Source: UBA8444 sp964003875 (GTDB lineage Bacteria > Bacteroidota > Bacteroidia > Flavobacteriales > UBA7312). Taken from it: a DNA stretch of 5,542 nt. A model generated the notes under the pieces. It ran no database searches, was not told the DNA's origin, and saw only the letters and a program-made list of their open reading frames with translations. The stretch is taken from positions 1 through 5,542 of the forward strand of contig CAXFLH010000096.1 in the NCBI GenBank assembly GCA_964003875.1, in the 5' to 3' direction. Each line of letters opens with the position of its first letter. The first letter of the stretch is position 1. Made by a program: the position numbers and the translations under genes. Below are positions 1 to 4,505 of this stretch, in pieces.

Positions 1-83
1 TTGCCTTTTTTCTTAGGACTAGCAATATCCACCCACTTTTCTTTTTTAAACCATTTGGTTAAACCACCTTTAGGCTTTGCCAT
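1..83 (-). CDS. DUF5872-like small basic protein, C-terminus cut by window edge
   Basis: The 27 visible complete codons run from ATG at 83 into the left window edge, so the protein is incomplete. It begins MAKPKGGLTKWFKKEKWVDI and continues with a lysine-rich ASPKKKGK-like stretch. From memory this opening is the signature of DUF5872-type small proteins found in marine phages and large eukaryotic DNA viruses; their function is unknown to me. The start is well supported: AGGA lies 7 bases upstream, and the ATG overlaps the upstream gene's TAA stop by one base (TAATG), which suggests translational coupling. It is the last visible gene of the leftward series behind the terminase. The family name is from recall and was not searched. 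Confidence 0.72.
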   Translation of the reverse strand, partial: MAKPKGGLTKWFKKEKWVDIASPKKKG

Positions 84-256
84 TATACTGTCCTATATTT
101 GCCACCACGCTTTTTATAGGTTCTAACTAACCAGCCATTAGCATAGGCACTTGGGTAAACATCAAACTTACGTTTTGCCTCTGCCTTAACACGTGCATAT
201 AGCGAAGGGTTAGTGGGTACAGCCTTTTTCTTTTTTGTGGATTTTTTTTTCGTCAT
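83..256 (-). CDS. 57-aa basic protein with YPSAYANGW / YKKRGGKYR signature
   Basis: This short gene encodes a 57-residue, strongly basic protein. Residues 1-11 are a lysine cluster (MTKKKSTKKKK). The middle reads NPSLYARVKAEAKRKFDVYP, followed by SAYANGWLVR and ending YKKRGGKYRTV. The YPSAYANGWLV...YKKRGGKYR block is, from memory, highly conserved in small proteins of marine phages and giant viruses, often near DUF5872 proteins; no function is established to my knowledge. The charge suggests nucleic-acid binding, which is inference. Its ATG overlaps the preceding gene's TGA by four bases (ATGA) and its TAA overlaps the next ATG by one base. There is no clear Shine-Dalgarno site, so it probably depends on coupled translation. 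A run of nine A residues follows the start codon. Confidence 0.8.
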   Translation of the reverse strand: MTKKKSTKKKKAVPTNPSLYARVKAEAKRKFDVYPSAYANGWLVRTYKKRGGKYRTV

Positions 257-408
257 TTATGTACTTTTTGAATTTTAAATATCGCTTTTAAACTTGCCCC
301 TTTATGGGGTTTAAAACCACCCGTAGGGTTTTTCATTAGGGTATAACCACTACCCTTTTTCATAAAATGATACCCACGTGGGGCTGATATTGATTTCGTT
401 TTTACCAT
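253..408 (-). CDS. 51-aa basic protein with GYHFMKKG / GGFKPHKGAS signature
   Basis: The protein has 51 residues. It contains RGYHFMKKGSGYTLMKNP at about 11-28, then TGGFKPHKGAS at 29-39, and ends KAIFKIQKVHK. I recognise this glycine-, lysine- and aromatic-rich pattern as a recurrent small protein of marine phages, but its function is unknown to me. The length appears complete. The ATG overlaps the upstream gene's end by seven bases (ATGGTAA) and its TGA overlaps the next gene's ATG as ATGA. GGAG lies about nine bases upstream of the start. No membrane segment or cysteine is present. It belongs to a chain of co-translated basic proteins; the tight overlaps and conserved-looking sequence argue that it is real. 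Confidence 0.8.
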   Translation of the reverse strand: MVKTKSISAPRGYHFMKKGSGYTLMKNPTGGFKPHKGASLKAIFKIQKVHK

Positions 409-662
409 TTCTTACAACTCCAATAACGGGCTGAGGTTTTATCTTTTGCCGTATCACATTTGTGTCTTGCCCTAAAACTTTTTCTGCGACTAGGTTCGTT
501 TTTGCGAATCTTCATATTTGGATCACCAAATGTAACCCTGACCACATTATCGTTTTTATTCTTTACAAAAACTTGAAATTTTTTTTTACCATAACTCGTC
601 TGCCCTTTACTAATACGAGTGGGTTTGTTTAATGTTACTTTTCTGCCTTTGTAAATCGCCAT
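402..662 (-). CDS. 86-aa basic phage protein with FGDPNM and RARHxCD...YWSCKKW motifs
   Basis: The 86 residues fall into a basic N-terminal half (KGRKVTLNKPTRISKGQ, then GKKKFQVFVKN) and a distinctive C-terminal half. The C-terminal half contains VTFGDPNMKI at 43-52, RRKSFRARHKCDTAKDKTSA at 59-78 and the terminal YWSCKKW. I recall this C-terminal signature from many marine tailed phages, usually among structural or packaging genes, with no assigned function. Cys69, Cys83 and His67 could form a metal site, but two cysteines alone do not establish one. The start is supported by an AGGTGAGG-like ribosome site just upstream. The ATG abuts the TAA of the preceding gene (TAAATG). Position after the terminase suggests expression with packaging or head genes. 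Confidence 0.85.
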   Translation of the reverse strand: MAIYKGRKVTLNKPTRISKGQTSYGKKKFQVFVKNKNDNVVRVTFGDPNMKIRKNEPSRRKSFRARHKCDTAKDKTSARYWSCKKW

Positions 663-908
663 TTACGCCTCACCTACTTGATATTCAGGTATGTCTTCCT
701 CAACAATCTTAATGCCTCGTAATACCTTTAAATAATCATCCTTATTCATTTTGCTGTATTTCGCCATATATGCCCCCGCAAAAATACAGTTATACATCAA
801 ATCTTCCCACGATAACTGGGGATTCATTTGTTTAATTTCTATTAAATATTCAACAATTACAATTAATGGCGAAACATCCATTTGTTCGTCTTGATCTATA
901 CGATCCAT
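663..908 (-). CDS. 81-aa acidic protein of unknown function following the terminase
   Basis: I do not recognise this 81-residue protein. It is acidic at both ends (MDRIDQDEQMDV and VEEDIPEYQVGEA) with an apparently helical middle, including VSPLIVIVEYLIEIKQMN at 12-29 and LSWEDLMYNCIFAGAYMAKY at 33-52. The hydrophobic patches are interspersed with charged residues, so a soluble helical protein is likelier than a membrane one. It starts inside the last codons of the terminase gene (13-base overlap). A strong AAGGGA ribosome site lies six bases before the ATG, at 915-920 on the minus strand. The stop directly abuts the next start. Position suggests a small accessory of packaging or head assembly, which is inference from context only. 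Confidence 0.75.
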   Translation of the reverse strand: MDRIDQDEQMDVSPLIVIVEYLIEIKQMNPQLSWEDLMYNCIFAGAYMAKYSKMNKDDYLKVLRGIKIVEEDIPEYQVGEA

Positions 909-2281
909 TTATAATCCCTTTCAATGGGCTTATTCCATTTGTAATTGCGATTAACATTAGCAAAAGCACCTTTACTACCAAACGTAAGACAAAAAGCATC
1001 CGCTAAATCAGGTGATTGATGCCCTCTTTTTTTCATTTGCTCTTTTGATTCAACCTTAATCTTACCATTAGACATAAACGAATAACGAGGGGTTACTAAC
1101 TCCGCTATTAAATTTTCATCTTCAGGTATCTTAACATCACGACTTTCAAACCACTCACGGGCTAAAAACCATAACTCATCTCTTAGACGTAAATACTTTT
1201 CTTGTAAACCCGGTAACTCAGCTACGTTAACTGGCGTAACTTGACAATCTACTAATTCTTGTAATCTATCCGCTACACCCGCACCAATTCCAATAGAATC
1301 TACCAGTATCTCCGTTGGACGTTTAGAATACGGCAACGCCTCATATTCAGTAACAACAAGACCAACAGTTTCCATTAAGTCTTTACCTTGCCACGTTTTA
1401 ACCTTTTCTAACAACGTATTGCCTTGTCGTTTGGCTAAGGCTGTTTTATCATTACCAAACCTCGCCACATCTAAACCCCAAACCACGTCATCCGTGCTGG
1501 GTTCAATATCACGCTTAATACTTTCACTAATCAAATGAAGTGGGATAATTGAATCATCCGAGTTATCAGGAAATTCACCTAATACACGAATACGATACAC
1601 ATTACTATCTTCGCCATATTTGGTTTTCATATCCTCAATGAACCCCTGATTCACTTGCTGTGAATCGTGGCACGATACAGTAAAATTCTTCCAGCGATGC
1701 GACATCGTATGAAACGTATCAAAAAAATAACCACTAGAACGAGTAGGGTTACCCGTTAATAACACTTTAGCGTTGGGGGTACTTAATGACCCTTCAGCTA
1801 CCTGAAATATTAAATCATCAATACCTGATGCCTCATCCGCTATAAATAACATATTGGGTGAGTGAAAGCCCTGAAGGGCTTCAGGCTGTTCACGTCTTGC
1901 CGTTCTTGCCACCGCAAAACTATCCTTAACACCGACTAAATTAATCTTATCCGACTTAAATTCAAATAAATCCTTAAAGCCTTGTGGCAAATTACGATGC
2001 CACTTACCAATCTCACTCCACAAAATATCACTAAGCTGGTTTGACGTGTTAGCTGTAATCGCAATTTTACACGGAAGGCGACAACTCAGCCACCATAAAA
2101 TGATCCAACTCAGTAATGCCGTCTTACCCGTGCCGTGACCTGATTTAATAGAAATCTTGTCATAAGTTAGCAAAGACTCCAAAACATCTTTTTGCCAATC
2201 TTCAGGGGTGACGTTAAGCATCGTTTCCACATAAAGGGTGGGGTCTAGTGCGAGTTTAGTAATTACATCGGAATTTTGCAT
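896..2281 (-). CDS. terL: Terminase large subunit (DNA-packaging ATPase and nuclease)
   Basis: This 461-residue protein is the motor that pumps phage DNA into the prohead and cuts the concatemer. The ATPase part shows Walker A SGHGTGKT at 47-54, Walker B MLFIADEASG at 144-153 with the Asp-Glu pair at 149-150, and coupling motif TGNPT at 176-180. The RNase H-like nuclease part shows GLDVARFG at 269-276 (Asp271), VDSIGIGAG at 327-335 (Asp328) and SPDLADAF at 423-430 (Asp425, Asp428), so the metal-binding acidic residues look complete. The length is normal for the family. The start is supported by AGGA four bases before the ATG. The small subunit gene lies upstream, separated by an unusual 258-bp gap full of hairpins. 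The gene end overlaps the next gene by 13 bases. Confidence 0.97.
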   Translation of the reverse strand: MQNSDVITKLALDPTLYVETMLNVTPEDWQKDVLESLLTYDKISIKSGHGTGKTALLSWIILWWLSCRLPCKIAITANTSNQLSDILWSEIGKWHRNLPQGFKDLFEFKSDKINLVGVKDSFAVARTARREQPEALQGFHSPNMLFIADEASGIDDLIFQVAEGSLSTPNAKVLLTGNPTRSSGYFFDTFHTMSHRWKNFTVSCHDSQQVNQGFIEDMKTKYGEDSNVYRIRVLGEFPDNSDDSIIPLHLISESIKRDIEPSTDDVVWGLDVARFGNDKTALAKRQGNTLLEKVKTWQGKDLMETVGLVVTEYEALPYSKRPTEILVDSIGIGAGVADRLQELVDCQVTPVNVAELPGLQEKYLRLRDELWFLAREWFESRDVKIPEDENLIAELVTPRYSFMSNGKIKVESKEQMKKRGHQSPDLADAFCLTFGSKGAFANVNRNYKWNKPIERDYKWIV

Positions 2282-2299
2282 AGAATCCTATTGGTTGTT

Positions 2300-2418
2300 C
2301 TAAAAAACAAGGGGGGTGGTTAGGTGTTCGTAATATGAGGGAGATATACCTATAATAATCTGCCCCCGCCTAAATTTTATGGGTGGGGGTTTATGAAAAC
2401 GAGGTGAAAAACCCCCAT
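2300..2418 (-). promoter_or_regulatory. Competing G/C-rich hairpins before terL (attenuator-like)
   Basis: Four G- or C-runs stand out in this AT-rich gap. In the leftward transcript they occur in the order UGGGGGUUU (2417-2409), AAACCCCCA with following CCC (2392-2381), GGCGGGGG (2370-2363) and CCACCCCCC (2319-2311). Runs 1 and 2 pair perfectly over nine bases. Runs 2 and 3 can instead pair over eight positions with one A-C mismatch. Runs 3 and 4 can pair around an inner UAGGU/ACCUA stem, and run 4 is followed by UUGUUUUUU (2310-2302). This 1-2 plus 3-4 versus 2-3 choice resembles a transcription attenuator placed before terL. The repeats are seen; the regulatory role is inference. I see no convincing gene in the gap 2282-2539. 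Confidence 0.4.
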
Positions 2419-2474
2419 AATAAAACTATGTAGTGTATAAATCTTTGTAAGTCATTGATTTAATTAACTTGTAG

Positions 2475-2540
2475 TTGGTTTATATAACCAAATACTGTAC
2501 AAATTCTGTGATTTTTGTACGTGTGTAGTGCTAAACACGT
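2475..2540. repeat. Cluster of three inverted repeats directly after the small terminase gene
   Basis: Three short dyads follow one another. ACGTGT (2519-2524) pairs with ACACGT (2535-2540), touching the terS stop codon. GTACAAA (2497-2503) pairs with TTTGTAC (2514-2520), sharing two bases with the first. TTGGTT (2475-2480) pairs with AACCAA (2486-2491). None is followed by a U-tract on the minus strand, so they are not simple terminators. They could be protein-binding sites, transcript-stabilising hairpins or part of a packaging recognition site. The minus strand here also reads TGGTTATATAA, similar to promoter-like elements at 3392-3442. Function is unknown. Confidence 0.45.
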
Positions 2541-3016
2541 TAAGAGGTTTTGCCCACCTTCTTATCAATCGCCACCACGTTATCCCTTGATTTCTCTAGG
2601 TTTTTCTCTTCAATCCTCTTCTTAATAACATCCTGGACTTTGTTCAATTCATCTACATAATTGGTTTGATTTACATCTATTTGTTGCCTATCTCCCCAAC
2701 GTTTACTAGACATTTTACTTACTGTCCATTTCAGCGAATCAATAGCTACACGACAATTTTGAAAGTCTGTTCTTTTACCATTGATTAAATCAAGTGCAAT
2801 ATCATTAATCATTTCACCATACAAATCACCCTGATTTTCTCTAGCAATCTGATACTGCTTATAAAATTGTTCATCGTTATTCAGCCACTTCATCACCGCC
2901 TGAACTGTCGGCATACCTTCCATTTTTGAAATGGATCGTAATGACTTACCTTCAACAATGTACTGACAAATTTTATTGAGTAAGTCCTGAGTTTTCTTTA
3001 CTGGTTTTTTTGGCAT
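2540..3016 (-). CDS. terS: Terminase small subunit, Sf6 gp1-like
   Basis: The 158-residue protein fits the Sf6-type small terminase, which binds the packaging site on phage DNA and loads the large subunit. Residues 14-46 form the DNA-binding helix-turn-helix-like region (NKICQYIVEGKSLRSISKME, then GMPTVQAVMKWL). Next come the family's DEQFYKQYQIARENQGDLYG at 48-67 and an oligomerisation region ending RVAIDSLKWTVSKMSSKRWG at 89-108. The tail from 111 onward is charged and may contact the large subunit. The start overlaps the upstream gene by 44 bases and has only a weak purine-rich GAAGAAGAA upstream, so coupled translation is likely. The large subunit gene follows after a 258-bp gap, which supports the assignment. 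Confidence 0.88.
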   Translation of the reverse strand: MPKKPVKKTQDLLNKICQYIVEGKSLRSISKMEGMPTVQAVMKWLNNDEQFYKQYQIARENQGDLYGEMINDIALDLINGKRTDFQNCRVAIDSLKWTVSKMSSKRWGDRQQIDVNQTNYVDELNKVQDVIKKRIEEKNLEKSRDNVVAIDKKVGKTS

Positions 3017-3260
3017 ATAGTTTCTTCTTCGGATTTATATATTCATTAAATGATTTTGTGTATTTATATATTTGTTCATCAAGTACAAAATCTTCTGTCG
3101 GTTCGCATTTAACCGCTACCACTTTTATCGGTGTATCTTTATATCGCTCTTTTATTTCTTCAAATGCACGTTCACAATTACTTCGTAAAGGTAAATCATA
3201 CTTAACATAAAGCTGTCCTTTAAACTCTAACCATAGAGTAATAATAAATAATTCTAACAT
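2973..3260 (-). CDS. Unidentified 95-aa protein, first gene of the packaging operon
   Basis: I do not recognise a named family. The start MLELFIITLWLEFKGQLYVK is hydrophobic for about 12 residues, too short for a firm membrane call, and is followed by LPLRSNCERAFEEIKERY at 23-40 and IKVVAVKCEPTEDF at 45-58. The layout, with a short hydrophobic start, Cys29 before a helix and Cys52 in a VKCEP strand, resembles other small phage proteins where the two cysteines may pair. The C-terminus is lysine-rich. There is no Shine-Dalgarno site before the ATG, only an A-run, so initiation is poorly supported. It is the first gene downstream of the leftward promoter near 3341-3375, with a leader of roughly 80 bases, and it overlaps terS by 44 bases. 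Confidence 0.68.
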   Translation of the reverse strand: MLELFIITLWLEFKGQLYVKYDLPLRSNCERAFEEIKERYKDTPIKVVAVKCEPTEDFVLDEQIYKYTKSFNEYINPKKKLYAKKTSKENSGLTQ

Positions 3261-3276
3261 TTTTTTATGACAAATG

Positions 3277-3307
3277 CCGAGCCTTAGGTGACTCGGTCTT
3301 TTTTTTT
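3277..3307 (+). terminator. Rho-independent terminator pointing rightward
   Basis: CCGAG at 3277-3281 pairs with CTCGG at 3292-3296 around a CCTTAGGTGA loop, followed on the plus strand by TCTTTTTTTTT (3297-3307). This is a clear intrinsic terminator for rightward transcription. Read leftward the hairpin is preceded, not followed, by the homopolymer, so it should not stop the leftward mRNA that begins near 3341. No convincing rightward gene lies to its left, so it either ends an antisense RNA or insulates the divergent control region. Confidence 0.75.
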
Positions 3308-3321
3308 AAAGGGAAGGAAAC

Positions 3322-3341
3322 AAACTTTCTTTTGAAAGTTT
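3322..3341. repeat. Perfect 8-bp hairpin at the predicted leftward transcript start
   Basis: AAACTTTC (3322-3329) and GAAAGTTT (3334-3341) form a perfect stem with a four-base loop. It coincides with the expected start point of the leftward promoter, so the mRNA would begin with this hairpin. That could protect its 5' end, or the DNA dyad could be an operator. The structure is seen directly; its role is inferred. Confidence 0.5.
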
Positions 3342-3375
3342 TCTTAAATAGTACCATTTCAGGTAACCTTGTCAA
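3341..3375 (-). promoter_or_regulatory. Leftward sigma70-type promoter with consensus -35 and extended -10
   Basis: On the minus strand, a perfect TTGACA (3375-3370) is followed by a 16-base spacer and TACTAT (3353-3348), with TGG immediately upstream forming an extended -10. Transcription would start near 3341 and read the 95-residue gene and terS, possibly through terL. The spacer contains ACCTGAAATGGTA, whose two parts recur near the rightward operon start, so a repressor or activator site may overlap it. Confidence 0.72.
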
Positions 3376-3391
3376 TAGCTCATACCTTTTT

Positions 3392-3442
3392 ATGGTATAT
3401 ATTAATTATATTTTATTATTTTTTAGTTGTTTTATATACCAT
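3392..3442. promoter_or_regulatory. 10-bp inverted repeat carrying TGGTATATA elements facing both ways
   Basis: ATGGTATATA (3392-3401) and TATATACCAT (3433-3442) are perfect inverted copies 31 bases apart, with very AT-rich DNA between them. Each arm contains an extended -10-like TGG-TATATA, the left arm pointing right toward the 3462 operon and the right arm pointing left. Neither has a good -35. They may be divergent promoters, or paired operator sites bridged by a regulator. The left arm would give the rightward operon a leader of about 50 bases. Confidence 0.42.
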
Positions 3443-3461
3443 TTAAGAATATATTCAGGTT

Positions 3462-3629
3462 ATGGAAAATAAACTATTTTATATATTTACTCGCTGTCTT
3501 GGTGTGTGTTTATCACCAATAATGCTTTATTATTCTATTCATCACCTTGTGTATGGTAATTATGCTAACTCTGCATTAGGTATATCAATAGCTATATTTG
3601 CTTTTTGGTTAATGTTGTATGAAGAATAA
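3462..3629 (+). CDS. 55-aa small membrane protein with two predicted helices
   Basis: This short rightward gene encodes 55 residues: MENKLFYIFTR, a first hydrophobic segment around 10-31 (including LGVCLSPIMLYYSIHHLVY), a short polar turn GNYANSA, and a second hydrophobic segment around 38-53 (LGISIAIFAFWLML), ending YEE. It is most likely an inner-membrane hairpin protein; the function is unknown and I see no holin-defining feature. AGG lies only two bases before the ATG, a short spacing. The gene overlaps the following DUF3310-like gene by 11 bases, which together with the amphipathic layout supports it being real. It is preceded by a GAATATATTC palindrome at 3447-3456. Confidence 0.7.
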   Translation: MENKLFYIFTRCLGVCLSPIMLYYSIHHLVYGNYANSALGISIAIFAFWLMLYEE

Positions 3630-3987
3630 GACTCCAGTAAATCCTAATTATTATAAAGGCATTACTCCTGACGGAACGGAAATAGAAATTCTTGATGTAG
3701 TTGATGCCTTTAATCTCAATCACAATCGTGCGTGTATGTTAAAATATATTGCTCGTGCTGATAGCAAAGACAATGTTGTTTTAGATTTATTTAAATGTAT
3801 GAAATATAATATTCGTGAATTAAAAAAATATGGTATTGACGTTTCACATTTAGATGAAGCCTTGAGCAAATATGACAAACCATTTACAGTTCCAGCACGT
3901 GATCCTAGTTTAGATTTAAATGCTCAAATGGAAGTTAACGATAAGATTGACGAATATAAAGATAAAGAAAATAATCCTGACGATTAA
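3619..3987 (+). CDS. DUF3310-like protein
   Basis: The 122-residue protein matches the DUF3310 pattern common in phages: PVNPNYYKG at 6-14, EILDVVDAFNLNHNRACMLK at 23-42, the core KYIARADSKDN at 42-52, and DLFKCMKYNIRELKKYG at 56-72. The biochemical role of the family is not established to my knowledge; members often lie near replication or nucleotide-metabolism genes. Residues 90-122 form a charged, probably disordered tail (DDKIDEYKDKENN-like). The ATG lies inside the end of the small membrane protein gene and has no clear ribosome site, so translation is probably coupled. It ends tail to tail with the leftward gene at 3984, overlapping it by four bases, and no terminator separates them. 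Confidence 0.82.
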   Translation: MKNKTPVNPNYYKGITPDGTEIEILDVVDAFNLNHNRACMLKYIARADSKDNVVLDLFKCMKYNIRELKKYGIDVSHLDEALSKYDKPFTVPARDPSLDLNAQMEVNDKIDEYKDKENNPDD

Positions 3988-4505
3988 CCAATTCCCCAAA
4001 AGTCAGCTAACGTATCTAAAGCGACAATTAATACCGACATACCCGTCTTCGGTCTAACTCCATACGATTTTTCCCATTCTTTTAATGGTTCATTATACAG
4101 CAACACTTTATCTAATATGGAAACCAATCGTTTTCCTACGGCTGATCGTGCCTCTTGTAAGGCTACATAACAATCGCCCTGACTATCCCCTATCGCCATT
4201 GATGTATTAGAACTAACAACGGGTTTTAATGCACTTGTTGTTCGTGGTTCTAATCCTGATAATCGCCATAATTTATAATATTTCATACCCGCATCATACT
4301 GTGGTTCAGTTATTTGTTTTTTCAATAAGTATGTATCCATTAATGTTTGAGTGAGTATTCTTGCTCGTTGTACTTTTGTTTCTAACGTTTCATATTCGTA
4401 CACGTTTTTCTTCATTTGTTCAGGTGTTGGTGTGTCCTGATAAATAGGAATATGATTATGAAAACGTAAATCTTCGGCTTTATACTGCTTTTTCTTTTTC
4501 TTCAT
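3984..4505 (-). CDS. DUF6456-like protein, possible transcription regulator
   Basis: The 173-residue protein starts with a lysine run (MKKKKKQYK) and a polar region. It continues with ITEPQYDAGMKYYKLWRLSG at 65-84, a serine- and glycine-containing linker, and a C-terminal block running from ALQEARSAVGKRLVSILDKV at 115-134 to LKEWEKSYGV at 141-150 and SVLIVALDTLADFWGI at 157-172. This order (an AG-x-x-Y/L helix, an R-x-V helix, then LxxALDxLAxxxG) resembles DUF6456 of Alphaproteobacteria, where it is often fused to DNA-binding domains. The match is from memory. AAGG lies eight bases before the ATG, and the start overlaps the initiator gene by 26 bases. Its place after the initiator would suit a regulator of later phage genes, which is inference. 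Confidence 0.66.
   Translation of the reverse strand: MKKKKKQYKAEDLRFHNHIPIYQDTPTPEQMKKNVYEYETLETKVQRARILTQTLMDTYLLKKQITEPQYDAGMKYYKLWRLSGLEPRTTSALKPVVSSNTSMAIGDSQGDCYVALQEARSAVGKRLVSILDKVLLYNEPLKEWEKSYGVRPKTGMSVLIVALDTLADFWGIG

Noticed and set aside
2377..2418. 13-codon frame (MGVFHLVFINPHP) in the hairpin region, a possible attenuator leader peptide
   Set aside because: It has no ribosome site, contains no run of one amino acid, and its codons mainly reflect the G- and C-runs of the hairpins.
2282..2539. A tRNA or further protein gene in the gap between terS and terL
   Set aside because: No cloverleaf arms or TTCRA loop are visible, and frames on the minus strand are only 9-13 codons long.
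3010..3210. Rightward open frame of 66 codons inside the 95-residue leftward gene
   Set aside because: It lies antisense to a more protein-like frame, has no ribosome site and shows low-complexity serine- and phenylalanine-rich composition. The terminator at 3277-3307 gives it slight support, but not enough to call it.
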